In this document: piece after piece, positions 8,088-16,702 of the stretch | How positions within the stretch are numbered: the stretch's first letter is position 1 | How the letters are laid out: each line of letters begins with the position of its first letter | Assembly: GCA_000802095.1 (NCBI GenBank) | Contig: JUEB01000028.1 | Span: 1 to 60,859 of the forward strand | Reading direction: 5' to 3' | Length of the DNA stretch: 60,859 bases | From: Peptococcaceae bacterium BICA1-7 | Lineage (GTDB): Bacteria; Bacillota; Desulfotomaculia; Desulfotomaculales; Desulfocucumaceae | The notes under the pieces: model-generated | What the model saw: the letters and a program-made list of their open reading frames with translations, nothing else | Databases searched by the model: none | Told to the model about the DNA's origin: nothing | Program-made: the position numbers and the translations under genes

Positions 8088-9053
8088 ATGAAGGCCGACG
8101 CAGTGTTTGAAGGGGGAGGGGTCAAGGGGACAGGCCTGGCCGGGGCGCTTTATTATGCCGAAAAGGAAATGAAGGTAGAGTGGCAGAATGTGGCCGGAAC
8201 CTCAGCCGGGGCCATTGTGGCGGCACTGGTGGCCAGCGGCTGCTCAGCTGCCGAGATAAAGGACATAGTCTTCGGGCTGGATTTCTCCCTTGTCAAGGAT
8301 GAGGGCTTTTTAGACCATTTCTCATACCCCGGCAAGCTTTTAAGCATTATATTTGAAAAAGGTATTTATGAGGGTAATTATATTGAGAGTTTTATCGGGG
8401 AGCAGCTGCGAAAAAAAGGGGTTGTCACCTTCGGCGACCTCAGAATTGATGGAGAGAAAGATCCCCGGTACCAGTACAAACTCAATGTTATTGCCAGCGA
8501 CATCACCAGGGGTAAGATGCTGGTTCTTCCCGCAGACATAAAGGATTATGGTATTGATCCGGACCGTTTAAGCGTTGCCCGGGCTGTCAGGATGTCCATG
8601 AGCATCCCGGTGTATTTTGAGCCGGTACGCCTTGACTATTTAAACAACGGGGTAGCAAGCAGGAGTTTTATTGTGGACGGTGGCATTCTAAGTAATTTTC
8701 CGGTATGGCTTTTTGACGCCGACTTCAATCCCCAGTGGCCCACATTTGGCTTCAGGCTTATTGAGCCAGGCCAGGAAAAGCCACGCAGTATAAACAATAT
8801 AGTTGATTTCCTTTCCGCCATGATTGGAACCATGATGGAGGCACATGATGAAAGGTATATAAAGGAGGCCAACTTTAACCGGACCATCCCCATACCCACT
8901 ATGGGGGTAAGGACCACTGAGTTCGAAATAACCTCTGAAAAGAAAGAAATGCTCTTTCAGGCGGGCTACAGGGCTGCCCAAAAATTTTTTGAAGACTACA
9001 CTGAAGAGACTTACAGGAAGATTCACCCGCTCTTTAAAAAATCGGTCACCTAG
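8088..9053 (+). CDS. Patatin-like phospholipase
   Basis: 321 residues from the chosen ATG; a longer in-frame reading from 8022 has no ribosome binding site and adds an unlikely N-terminus, whereas GGTGGTTAGG precedes 8088. This is a serine acyl hydrolase of the bacterial patatin family, expected to cleave acyl esters of (phospho)lipids in the cytoplasm or at the inner membrane face. The oxyanion loop GGGVKG (9-14), the nucleophile elbow GTSAG with Ser39, and the catalytic aspartate in VDGGILSNFP (near residue 210) are all present. No signal peptide is seen. It stands alone, converging on the next gene. Confidence 0.9.
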   Translation: MKADAVFEGGGVKGTGLAGALYYAEKEMKVEWQNVAGTSAGAIVAALVASGCSAAEIKDIVFGLDFSLVKDEGFLDHFSYPGKLLSIIFEKGIYEGNYIESFIGEQLRKKGVVTFGDLRIDGEKDPRYQYKLNVIASDITRGKMLVLPADIKDYGIDPDRLSVARAVRMSMSIPVYFEPVRLDYLNNGVASRSFIVDGGILSNFPVWLFDADFNPQWPTFGFRLIEPGQEKPRSINNIVDFLSAMIGTMMEAHDERYIKEANFNRTIPIPTMGVRTTEFEITSEKKEMLFQAGYRAAQKFFEDYTEETYRKIHPLFKKSVT

Positions 9054-9063
9054 TTAGAGATCC

Positions 9064-10020
9064 TCACAGTATTACAGGAATATTAAAGCGCCGAATAAAC
9101 CACCCGTCATCATGCCTCCTCCTGGTGAGGTAGTCCCTCCTTTGCTCCCACACATCGCTGAGCAGTACCTCGGCCAGTATTTGCTCGAAATACTTCTGAT
9201 CCTTTTTAAGGGAAAGGGCGAAGGTCAGCCTTTTCTCTCCAAAATGGGAGCAGGCCATGCGCATAAAATTATAGCTGACGTGCTTGATGGAGACCCGGTA
9301 GGGGTGCCTGGGCCTAAAAAGGTGTAAAATATTAAAATAAGGGTCTACAAATAGGGAGTAGCCGAACAGCCACATTTTAAGAGATATTTCCTCGTCCTCA
9401 TGTCCCCACACCTTAAACCCCCGGTCATACCCGCCCACACTAAAAAAGGCCTCTTTGCGGAAGGCCTGGCACCCTCCCGGCAGGAGGGGAACGGCGGTCA
9501 CTCCGGAAGGCCGGGGCAGCCACTTGGCCTCCATGCTGTTATTCCACGTCTGCCCATAACCCACTGCCTGGGGGTCAGCCATTGAGGCTATGCCCGGGGA
9601 GACCCCGGTGACAGTGGGCAGTAAAAAGTTCCTGTGCAGGTGATCCAGCCAGTCAAAGGGCACTGTTATATGGGCGTCACAGAAAACCAGTATTTCACCC
9701 CGGGCTATTTTTGCCCCGGCGTTCCGGGCCCCGGGCGCCCCCAGTCCGGTAGTGGTGATCAGCTTCACACAGGATACCGTATAGGGGCGGGCGCTCAGAA
9801 AAGAGCAGCACCCATCCTCGGACCCGTCGTCCACCACTACTATTTCGTAAGGAATGCCACCGGAAGCCCTGAGCATGGAGTCCACCGTGACCTTTATATT
9901 AAGCCCCTCGTTTTTAACGGGCAGTATAATAGAAAAAATAACGTTTGACAAGGTCCTTACCTCCGCCTTACAATTTTTAATCAGAGCACACGAAAGAATT
10001 GCCTTGTAGATATGACTCAT
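9064..10020 (-). CDS. Family 2 glycosyltransferase
   Basis: 318 residues from ATG 10020. A longer frame reaches 10101, but its extra N-terminus is merely translation of a CACAGAG repeat, so I start after it. The GT-A fold shows FSIILPVKNEG, the EIVVVDDGSEDG strand, ARNAGAKIARGEILVFCDAH (DxD-like CDAH), and a C-terminal WGHEDEE motif as in family 2 enzymes resembling the polypeptide N-acetylgalactosaminyltransferases. No membrane segment is obvious. The acceptor cannot be told from sequence; no polysaccharide cluster surrounds it. Confidence 0.85.
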   Translation of the reverse strand: MSHIYKAILSCALIKNCKAEVRTLSNVIFSIILPVKNEGLNIKVTVDSMLRASGGIPYEIVVVDDGSEDGCCSFLSARPYTVSCVKLITTTGLGAPGARNAGAKIARGEILVFCDAHITVPFDWLDHLHRNFLLPTVTGVSPGIASMADPQAVGYGQTWNNSMEAKWLPRPSGVTAVPLLPGGCQAFRKEAFFSVGGYDRGFKVWGHEDEEISLKMWLFGYSLFVDPYFNILHLFRPRHPYRVSIKHVSYNFMRMACSHFGEKRLTFALSLKKDQKYFEQILAEVLLSDVWEQRRDYLTRRRHDDGWFIRRFNIPVIL

Positions 10021-10055
10021 GTCTTTATCCGGAAAAAAGTGAATGTCTTTTTTTA

Positions 10056-10275
10056 GACCACAGAGGGCACAGAGATCACAGAGAATTAGCTCAACAGGCA
10101 CTACTCTCAGGCCTTGAGCAGGATATTAAAATTTAAAAAACAAAGTACTTTTTTACTTTATTTTTAGAGATCCACAATGAGCATTCAGGAAGGATATAAA
10201 ACCTCTGTGTCCTCTGTGGTTTAAATGGACATGTAAGGATTGCCCGAAGGTATTTTCATTCCTCTGTGGTGCCTT
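10056..10275. repeat. CACAGAGG repeat cluster
   Basis: The 10021-10429 stretch carries no gene apart from its tRNA promoter. It holds several copies of a CACAGAG unit on both strands: ACCACAGAGGGCACAGAGATCACAGAGA (about 10056-10085), and CCTCTGTGTCCTCTGTGG (10202-10219) and CCTCTGTGG (10261-10269) in the opposite sense. The tandem TCTGAATTCTGAATTCTGA (10287-10306) follows just after. Another copy, GCCACAGAGGGCACAGAGA, lies at 18294-18312. Confidence 0.65.
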
Positions 10276-10368
10276 TTTAAGGCATTTCTGAATTCTGAAT
10301 TCTGACTATAATACCTTTCAGGATTAGATCTATGGCAGCTCTTCCAGATATATATATGTGCCTGCGGG

Positions 10369-10397
10369 TTGACTTCTGACAGGTATTTTGTTAAAAT
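10369..10397 (+). promoter_or_regulatory. Promoter of the tRNA-Arg pair
   Basis: TTGACT (10369-10374), a 17-base spacer, TAAAAT (10392-10397), ending 33 bases before the tRNA. Confidence 0.65.
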
Positions 10398-10429
10398 AAA
10401 TTTTGCCGGTGATGAGGCCGGCATTATAA

Positions 10430-10506
<77 letters not shown>

Positions 10507-10522
10507 TATTTTTTAAATGTAA

Positions 10523-10599
10523 GCCCCCGTAGCTCAGGCGGATAGAGCGGCGGTTTCCTAAACCGTGTGTCGGTGGTTCGAGTCCTCCCGGGGGCGCCA
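10523..10599 (+). tRNA. tRNA-Arg (anticodon CCT)
   Basis: The acceptor GCCCCCG pairs with CGGGGGC. The anticodon loop TTCCTAA gives CCT, for AGG. The T-arm has GGTTCGAGTCC and CCA is encoded at 10597-10599. It lies 16 bases after the tRNA-Arg(ACG), as one transcript. Confidence 0.96.
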
Positions 10600-10608
10600 G
10601 AAAAAAGT

Positions 10609-10642
10609 AAGACCCGCAAGCAATTGCGGGTCTTCGATTTTC
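10609..10642 (+). terminator. Terminator of the tRNA-Arg pair
   Basis: An 11-base perfect stem (AAGACCCGCAA / TTGCGGGTCTT) with a GCAA loop, then TCGATTTT. It may also serve the convergent gene at 10657 on the other strand, because the stem flanks are A/T-rich on both sides. Confidence 0.85.
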
Positions 10643-10656
10643 CCTTCCAGTATTAA

Positions 10657-11490
10657 TCACTGCCTGTCAACAAAACGACCTTGATCTGGAACGGCCAGCT
10701 GGTCAAAATGGTTTGCCAGCATATCCAAATGGCGTGTCAGTTCCTCTCCTTTCATGGGCTGCCCATGGCTTGGAATGACCAAAGACGGCTTTAAATCCCT
10801 TAGATGTTTTACAGAGTCTTCGGCAGCCTTCCAATCGGTGGTGAGGTACGCTGGAGGGCCGCTGATTTTCTCGCTTTGAGTAATTACTGAGGCTAAAGAC
10901 TCCTGCTTTACCGTGGTAAATGCGTCGCCTGCCAGAAGCACCCGGTCTTTTTCGCGGAACAGGGATACATGCCCCTCGGTATGTCCCGGTGTGTGTAGCC
11001 ACTTCCAGCCGGGCATGCCGGGAACACTTCCGTCAGGTGGAAGTGCAACTGCCCGATAGCCTATATTGATACTGGTGTGGGGAAAGGAAGGCGACATTTT
11101 GGCCACCATTCCGCTGCTTACTGTAGGGTCGGCCACAGGATAATCTTTTTTACCCGTAATATAAGGCATTTCCAGCTCATGGGCAAAAACAGGAATGTCC
11201 CACTGATTAGCAAGCTTTATGACCGACCCGACATGGTCGAAATGACCGTGGGTAAGGATAACTGCCTGTGGACGGCTATCCTTGCCAAAGCGCTTCTCTA
11301 CTGACTGTAGAATAAAATCTGCAGAATTTTCAAGACCGGTATCCACAAGTACCCATTGACCGGCCTCTGTGCCCGGCTCCCCAACTATACAGGCGGTGAC
11401 GATGGTAAACTGCAAAATCAATATATCCGGGGTTACTTCCTGTGATGAGGAGGACAAAGCGGATAATCCTTCAACCAGCTTATTTCCCAT
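10657..11490 (-). CDS. MBL-fold metallo-hydrolase
   Basis: 277 residues of the metallo-beta-lactamase superfamily, a soluble binuclear zinc hydrolase. The metal motif THGHFDHVG gives His81, His83, Asp85 and His86. Further ligands lie in HTPGHTEGHVS (near 165), the bridging aspartate in LAGDAF (near 188) and the last histidine in IPSHGQPM (near 240). The broad family includes glyoxalase II, lactonase and beta-lactamase-like enzymes; nothing here fixes the substrate. It has no signal peptide. ATG 11490 sits behind a purine-rich stretch, and the gene appears to be transcribed alone. Confidence 0.88.
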   Translation of the reverse strand: MGNKLVEGLSALSSSSQEVTPDILILQFTIVTACIVGEPGTEAGQWVLVDTGLENSADFILQSVEKRFGKDSRPQAVILTHGHFDHVGSVIKLANQWDIPVFAHELEMPYITGKKDYPVADPTVSSGMVAKMSPSFPHTSINIGYRAVALPPDGSVPGMPGWKWLHTPGHTEGHVSLFREKDRVLLAGDAFTTVKQESLASVITQSEKISGPPAYLTTDWKAAEDSVKHLRDLKPSLVIPSHGQPMKGEELTRHLDMLANHFDQLAVPDQGRFVDRQ

Positions 11491-11603
11491 TATTTGATGC
11501 CTCCATAAGTTGAATTGTGAAAGCTTTTATATATCCTGCTTAATGGTATTATGTGCGATGGGGCCAGCTTTTAATTAATGTAATTAAAACCGGGCGACAA
11601 GTG

Positions 11604-11636
11604 AAGAACCCCCGCAGGCTGTGCAGGGGTTCTTTT
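11604..11636. terminator. Hairpin between the MBL gene and the lipoprotein gene
   Basis: AAGAACCCCC...GGGGTTCTTTT folds into a stable stem with an 11-13 base loop. The longer T run is on the plus strand, while the genes on both sides run on the minus strand, so its direction of action is unclear. Confidence 0.45.
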
Positions 11637-11699
11637 GTGACAAAAGCAGCTATATGGCAGGCCTCAAATAATAGCCGGGGCCTATTGCTGAAGGGGCAT

Positions 11700-12140
11700 T
11701 TACCGTAAAGTTTTGCTTTGCTTTAATTCCTTGCCGTCTTGGGTCCAGGTTACGGCTATTCCGTTGATGACAGGACCCAGGTCAACTATCTGCTGTTTAG
11801 TCAGGCCACTGGTGTCCAACACCAGCTTGCCTTTTAAAAAGTAAGAGGTGTCAGGACTCAGGTCACCGATTATTATATCCGTCTTATTGTCATGCTCAAT
11901 AATTCTGTTTTTAAAACTATCATTTAGCATTAACGAGACAGAAACATTTTTCATTATGGTTTTTTCCCGGTGTGACAGGTCCATGTTGTAGGTGTATTCC
12001 TGAATGTCCGGACTGCCGTTTTGCCCCCCCATGCCTGCGGACAGGTTAAGCGCCCAAGGGTCACTGTTGGTCTGGCCGCTGGAACAGGCTGAGGCTATCA
12101 ATAATAATGATAACATTAAAACTGTCAAATATTTTTTCAT
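11700..12140 (-). CDS. Small predicted lipoprotein of unknown function
   Basis: 146 residues. The N-terminus has a lysine-rich start, a hydrophobic stretch and a lipobox LIASAC with Cys19, so the protein should be lipidated and anchored on the outside of the membrane. The mature part has no family I recognise. It contains SVSLMLNDSF and LSPDTSYFLKGKLVLD segments that look like a beta-sandwich (FxLD-type) fold. AGGAGGG lies about 6 bases before the ATG. It precedes the DUF3999/DUF2339 pair in opposite order on the same strand but is separated by a gap of 110 bases. Confidence 0.75.
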   Translation of the reverse strand: MKKYLTVLMLSLLLIASACSSGQTNSDPWALNLSAGMGGQNGSPDIQEYTYNMDLSHREKTIMKNVSVSLMLNDSFKNRIIEHDNKTDIIIGDLSPDTSYFLKGKLVLDTSGLTKQQIVDLGPVINGIAVTWTQDGKELKQSKTLR

Positions 12141-12250
12141 TTAAACCCTCCTTTAAAGGTAAGACGGAAAAGAGGGCTATAAGTTTCGGCAGAATAAAGA
12201 AAACAGTATAAATACAGGATCACTGGGTAAGCTTTTCTTTTTTATGCTAC

Positions 12251-13471
12251 TTAAGAGGGCCGGGATCTCATATTTTTCAGTATGATAAAGCCTATTGCCA
12301 CTGCGGCCATGATCACTGCGGCATTCAGGAGCAGACGGGTGGTCCGGGGGCTTATTTTTTCCTTGTAGGAAGGGTTAGCCTGCTCCTGTCCAGGGCTTAC
12401 TGTTTCCAGGGCGCTACTGTCGATAAGGTGGGAAAACTGGGTCAGGTCATACTGCGGCTTGTCGCCCCGGGGATTGCCGTACCACAGTGTGTATTTTCCC
12501 GGGCTGAGGCTGGCCAGCAGCTTGGGGGATTTCCCGTACACCTGGGCGCTTATGTCCAGGGGGGGGCTGTCCAGGTTGTGGACCTCGGCCTTTATGTACC
12601 TTCCGGAAGGCTGGCCCAGCTTTATAATATTGTTCTGTGACTGGTAGCCGTCCCACCGGTAGTGGTATATTCTGCCAGAGGCCATAAGGCTCCACTCCCT
12701 GAGGTCATCGCTCTGGTATATTTCCACCAGCCGGTTAAAATTTTCAAGGCCGGATAAAAGATTAATATGATCAGCCTGGTAGCCCCCGGTGCCAAAATCT
12801 ATAACAATTTCTGTAATGTTTGTTTTGGAGTCGGTCTTTTTCTCCTTCAGTGTTTGCGGCAGCAGGACGGGGGCAATGTTTTTCTCGGAGGAGCTGTATT
12901 TTACCTTGGCCCCGTTTATATTAAGGGGCTTTTTGCCCTTGCAGTCTATGGTCAGCCTCATGTATCTAAAGCTGGCAGGTGTGTAGGAAAGGTCGTTTTT
13001 CTTTAAGTCCGGCGGGACAAAGAAAATCTTTTCTTTAAGCTTTACAGCGCTCCAGGTAAGGTTGTCGTTACTCCCTTCCAGTAAAACATCCCGCAGATAG
13101 TCCTCCCTGTTTTCTATATCCAGGCTAATCTGGTTGTGAAGCAGCCCCGGCCTGGACAGGTCCAGCGTAAGGGAAGTGTAGTCCGCCAGGGTAACCGAGT
13201 TTATAATATTCACCGGATGAAGATCTTCTTTTTGGGGCCCCTGCCTTACCACCTGGTAAGGAATCTCCCGGCCGTCTTCGTCAGTGAGCCTAAGGTCTCC
13301 GAGTCCTTTCAGGGAGTGACCCAGTATATCCTTATCGGTGTCTATAAGGGTGAAACCTTCTTTTTGCACCCGGACCTCCTTAAAATATTGCCACTGGTCC
13401 TGCTGAAGGGCCGCCAGGGCGGGAACGGCTGTAAATAAAAGAATTAATGCCGCCAGTAATATCCTTTTCAC
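12251..13471 (-). CDS. DUF3999 family exported membrane-anchored protein
   Basis: 406 residues with an N-terminal signal peptide ending near ALA (about residue 20), a large extracytoplasmic beta-rich region (repeats such as YTSLTLDLSRPGLLHNQISLDIEN and FRYMRLTIDCKG resemble discoidin-like folds) and a single C-terminal membrane helix (about 375-398) followed by positive residues. It matches the architecture of DUF3999, which is usually encoded beside DUF2339, as here: its ATG overlaps the stop of the upstream gene by four bases. Function unknown; a cell-envelope role is inferred. Confidence 0.8.
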   Translation of the reverse strand: MKRILLAALILLFTAVPALAALQQDQWQYFKEVRVQKEGFTLIDTDKDILGHSLKGLGDLRLTDEDGREIPYQVVRQGPQKEDLHPVNIINSVTLADYTSLTLDLSRPGLLHNQISLDIENREDYLRDVLLEGSNDNLTWSAVKLKEKIFFVPPDLKKNDLSYTPASFRYMRLTIDCKGKKPLNINGAKVKYSSSEKNIAPVLLPQTLKEKKTDSKTNITEIVIDFGTGGYQADHINLLSGLENFNRLVEIYQSDDLREWSLMASGRIYHYRWDGYQSQNNIIKLGQPSGRYIKAEVHNLDSPPLDISAQVYGKSPKLLASLSPGKYTLWYGNPRGDKPQYDLTQFSHLIDSSALETVSPGQEQANPSYKEKISPRTTRLLLNAAVIMAAVAIGFIILKNMRSRPS

Positions 13472-15207
13472 TTCCGATCCTCCTTCCGGTCCTTCCTCTG
13501 GTAGATGAATGAAATGCCCAGCAGTATGGCCCCCACAATGAGAAGGATGAGCACTCTGAAGACCATGTCCAGGTTGGACAAATCATACAGCATAATCTTT
13601 GACAGGGTTATGCCGAAAAGTGCCAGGGCAAGGAGACGGAATCCTTTTATATCCCTGACCAGGCCTATGGCTATGAGGATAACCGCCAAAACAACCCAGG
13701 ACAGGGAAACGGCAAAGCCGGCCTGGTAGTCCAGATCATAGTACCTGACGGTGTTAATAACCTCCAGGCTAACCTGGCGGAGGGCCAGCAGGGTGCCGAA
13801 GACCGCCGCCTGCCACATGATTATCTCCCTGTCGGCCAGTCCCTCTCTTTTATAAAACATATAAAAGGCCAGGTAAAATCCGGCTATGGCCAGTATGGCG
13901 CTGGCCGAGTTGACATTTAAAAGCGGTGCCTGAATATGGTGAAAAGAGTAGTTGTATGAAGAAAGCTGGACTATTGAGGCCATCGCCAGGACAAACAGCC
14001 CCGACCGGTGTACCCACTGATTTCCGGCCCTGATGCCGGCATAAATAAGAACTATTCCCTCGGCCACCCAGGCCATGTTGCGCCAGTCACCGTCCAGCTG
14101 AATGGGAATGGCGATGGTCACCAGGGCCAGGCCTATCCCCAGCAGGGTGAGGGACAGCAGGCTGTCGCCCATCCTCTTCTTCTGCAGGGCTGTGCTTACA
14201 GTCAGGTAGACCAGGGCCAGACTGACCACAAAAAGACCGTGCCAGGTATCCTGCTGATTTAAATTGTCCAGGCTGGCCCCCAGGAAAAAGCCTATGTTAA
14301 AAATCATGAGGAACACATCGGGGGCGCGGGTGGGCTTGTGGTGCCTTATATTGTAAAAGAAGGCCAGGGAGCCGAAGATTACAAAGTATACCAGCAGGAA
14401 GATCTGGTATACCGCCGGTTCTTTTAAAGAGTAGTGGGAGTCCCTGTATATCAGGTATACCAGGATGGTGCCGAAAAAGGCCAGGAAGTTAAGGCTGCGC
14501 CAGTTTTTATAGTAGGCCAGGCCCAGCACCACAAGGTTAAGAATGGTTATATAGGATAGCAGTGGCACAGGGTTATTGCTGTCGCTGCCAATTAAAAAGG
14601 GGGTCATAAAGCCGCCCAGGGTGGAGAGCACCGCCACGGCATAGGCGTTTTGCCTTACCGCCAGCACTCCCCCGGCCAGGGCTGTGGCCGCCAGCAGGCC
14701 GAAGGCCGCCGCGGGGCTGAAAATATCATAAAAGTTGGCCGCCGCATAGGTGGTCAGGTATACGGTGCCTATGCCGCCCCCGCTGAGGCCCTGGGAAAAA
14801 TAGGTGTACCTGCGGCCCATGGTGATATCCCCCGCCACCAGAAAGGCGGTCCCCACCAGAAGACCTATTATTATCCTTCCGGTTTCCCCAATCCAGTTGT
14901 TGTCAAAGGAATACTTTAAGAAGTAGCCCATTCCGAAAAGTAAAACCACTATTGCTATACGGTTTAAAAGCTTCCCCCCCACAAGGCTCTCAATGCCGTC
15001 CCGCCAGGAGACACTATCTCCCTCAGGGGGTTTTTTCCGGATGCTTTCCGGCTTTTCAGGGGCTACCCGGGGGTCATCCGGAGTATAGCCGGGAGGATCA
15101 GCATGCCTGCCGGCGCTTTCCAGTTGGTAAACCCTTGCTTTAAGGGCTGACAACTCGTTTTCCAGCTTTTCAATTCTTTTTATGTGGTCTTGGCCGAAAA
15201 TACCCAC
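13468..15207 (-). CDS. DUF2339 family polytopic membrane protein
   Basis: 579 residues. The first 30 residues are a short coiled coil (heptads such as KLENELSALKARVYQLES), followed by a proline-rich linker and then about 14-16 hydrophobic segments from residue 85 to the end. The RIAIVVLLFGMGYFLKYSFDNNWIGE region is typical of DUF2339. The members of this family are uncharacterised; the pair with DUF3999 recurs across bacteria. The next gene overlaps by four bases (ATGA), so both are one transcription unit. The C-terminus is basic (YQRKDRKEDRK). Confidence 0.82.
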   Translation of the reverse strand: MGIFGQDHIKRIEKLENELSALKARVYQLESAGRHADPPGYTPDDPRVAPEKPESIRKKPPEGDSVSWRDGIESLVGGKLLNRIAIVVLLFGMGYFLKYSFDNNWIGETGRIIIGLLVGTAFLVAGDITMGRRYTYFSQGLSGGGIGTVYLTTYAAANFYDIFSPAAAFGLLAATALAGGVLAVRQNAYAVAVLSTLGGFMTPFLIGSDSNNPVPLLSYITILNLVVLGLAYYKNWRSLNFLAFFGTILVYLIYRDSHYSLKEPAVYQIFLLVYFVIFGSLAFFYNIRHHKPTRAPDVFLMIFNIGFFLGASLDNLNQQDTWHGLFVVSLALVYLTVSTALQKKRMGDSLLSLTLLGIGLALVTIAIPIQLDGDWRNMAWVAEGIVLIYAGIRAGNQWVHRSGLFVLAMASIVQLSSYNYSFHHIQAPLLNVNSASAILAIAGFYLAFYMFYKREGLADREIIMWQAAVFGTLLALRQVSLEVINTVRYYDLDYQAGFAVSLSWVVLAVILIAIGLVRDIKGFRLLALALFGITLSKIMLYDLSNLDMVFRVLILLIVGAILLGISFIYQRKDRKEDRK

Positions 15208-15413
15208 TTTATCGGACCAGCCCCTTCCCTTTGCAGTATTTTTTCTTGTTATAATTTAGCGTTATATTTACCGCTGGCAGGACAGATTCCTTCCCGGAGC
15301 TTGCAATTATATTCTATATACGCAGGCCTTTTACTTTTTTGGAGTTTTTTTCCCGGGTGACTGCTAAAAGGGGGGATATCCTTAAATGCCCTGAACACCA
15401 GTGTCCCGGGACG

Positions 15414-15422
15414 TGCTATAAT
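15414..15422 (+). promoter_or_regulatory. Extended -10 promoter for the L,D-transpeptidase
   Basis: TGCTATAAT: a perfect TATAAT (15417-15422) with the TGn extension; the -35 region is poor, as is common for extended -10 promoters. It lies 55 bases before the gene. The remaining 15208-15413 bases are the upstream region of the divergent DUF2339 gene; I see nothing else there. Confidence 0.6.
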
Positions 15423-15477
15423 GATTTTTGTTCTCCGGGTGACTAATTAATTAAATATAGCAAGGAGCAGATTGATT

Positions 15478-16143
15478 ATGAAGAAAAAAATGGCCGCTAT
15501 TACACTGGTGATGGCTGTTTTATCAGCCGTGTTTTTTATCTTTGACCGGCCTGACCGGGAGGCCTTTGCGGAGAATAATCCTGGTATAAAGGCTGCTGTT
15601 TCCAATGATCAGCCCCTGGGGCAGGTGCTGAGAGAAAAGGGGATTACAAACCCCGGATCAGGGCTTAAAATTGTTGTTGATAAATCAGACCACGACCTGT
15701 CTGTTTTTTACGGGAACACCCGGCTTAAGTCCTACCACGTGGAATTGGGAGAGGGCGGGCTGGGGTACAAGCAGGTCCAGGGAGATAAGAAAACCCCGGA
15801 GGGCACCTTTTTTATTGCCGAAAAAAAGACCTACAGCCCCCCGGACTACTTTATAGGCTCCCGCTGGCTTCTCCTGAGCTATCCCAATAAAGAGGACGCC
15901 GACAGGGGGCTGTGGGAGGGCATTATCAATAAGCTGACCCACGACCAGATAGTGGCCGCCCTGAGCAGCGGCAGCGCCCCGCCCCAGTACACACCCCTGG
16001 GGGGCAGGGTGGGCATCCACGGGGGGGACAGGCCCGAGTTGGGCGATAACTGGACCTACGGCTGCGTAGGCCTCACCAACAGTGACGTGGAGGACTTCTA
16101 CGACTATGTGGTCATAGGCACGCCGGTTGTTATAAGGCAGTAA
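15478..16143 (+). CDS. L,D-transpeptidase (YkuD domain)
   Basis: 221 residues from ATG 15478, chosen because AGGAG lies about 10 bases upstream; a TTG two codons earlier would be too close. An N-terminal membrane anchor or signal (about residues 5-22) leads to an extracytoplasmic domain. The YkuD catalytic motif is present as His181 in HGGD and Cys196 in YGCVGLTN; the usual SHGCxR is here YGCVGLT, lacking the arginine. Such enzymes form 3-3 peptidoglycan crosslinks or act in spore or envelope assembly through a cysteine acyl-enzyme. The substrate strand KIVVDKSDHDLSVFY is typical of the domain start. It is transcribed alone. Confidence 0.88.
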   Translation: MKKKMAAITLVMAVLSAVFFIFDRPDREAFAENNPGIKAAVSNDQPLGQVLREKGITNPGSGLKIVVDKSDHDLSVFYGNTRLKSYHVELGEGGLGYKQVQGDKKTPEGTFFIAEKKTYSPPDYFIGSRWLLLSYPNKEDADRGLWEGIINKLTHDQIVAALSSGSAPPQYTPLGGRVGIHGGDRPELGDNWTYGCVGLTNSDVEDFYDYVVIGTPVVIRQ

Positions 16144-16253
16144 CTTATGCTTACGGGTAATACTTCCGGTCGGAATACAGAATTCAGAAGGGTGCCGGAT
16201 TATTATTCTGAACAAATGAAAAAAAATTTATAGGGTAAGTGCCTCCTGTTTTA

Positions 16254-16282
16254 TTGACAAATTTTATTAAACGGCTTAAATT
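16254..16282 (+). promoter_or_regulatory. Promoter of the small gene at 16330
   Basis: Perfect TTGACA (16254-16259), a 17-base spacer and TAAATT (16277-16282), about 48 bases upstream of the gene. Confidence 0.65.
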
Positions 16283-16329
16283 ACTAAAAGCGCCGTTAAA
16301 TAAACATGTATTTGACAGGAGGAAGTAAC

Positions 16330-16587
16330 ATGAGACATCCGGTTAACACACGAATAGTATTTGCAGGTTCGGAAGGCGAGGCCAGGGAGAAATACAAGGC
16401 CCTGAAAATTCAGTCCAAAGACCCCGGGGCTATTCTGGAGTGCTTCAAGGCCACCGAAGTAGAGGACTTTGAAATGGATGCCGACTTTAATTTTGTGGGG
16501 GAAATATCGGTTTCCCCGGAAGTGATGGAGGAAATACGCAAGGATCCGGAAAGGGCCTATGTGCTGTATCTGATGGAGGAGCACTGA
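16330..16587 (+). CDS. Small acidic hypothetical protein
   Basis: 85 residues, soluble and rich in Glu and Asp. I do not recognise a family. It starts RHPVNTRIVFAGSEGEAREKY and the central KATEVEDFEMDADFNFV is strongly acidic; the C-terminus is a predicted helix (SPEVMEEIRKDPERAYVLYLMEEH). ATG 16330 has AGGAGGAAG at an ideal 5-7 bases; a longer frame from 16306 lacks such a site. It has its own promoter and its own terminator, so it is a genuine single-gene unit. Confidence 0.75.
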   Translation: MRHPVNTRIVFAGSEGEAREKYKALKIQSKDPGAILECFKATEVEDFEMDADFNFVGEISVSPEVMEEIRKDPERAYVLYLMEEH

Positions 16588-16614
16588 TTAATCCCGTAGT
16601 ATGAATAAACAACT

Positions 16615-16640
16615 AAAAGAGCCTGCGGGCTCTTTTTTTG
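16615..16640 (+). terminator. Terminator after the small acidic protein
   Basis: AAAAGAGCC TGC GGGCTCTTTTTTT, a compact strong hairpin with a T run. Confidence 0.9.
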
Positions 16641-16666
16641 TCAATGTCTACCTTAATTATGATAAA
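16638..16666 (+). promoter_or_regulatory. Predicted promoter of the SLH gene at 16703
   Basis: TTGTCA (16638-16643), a 17-base spacer, GATAAA (16661-16666). It begins in the T run of the preceding terminator. Confidence 0.4.
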
Positions 16667-16702
16667 ATCAATATATATTTAAAGAGTAAGGGGCTGTTTT
16701 TT

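Noticed and set aside
16601-16702. Upstream extension of the SLH gene (start at 16601)
   Set aside because: It would translate through a terminator hairpin, and the signal peptide begins at 16703.
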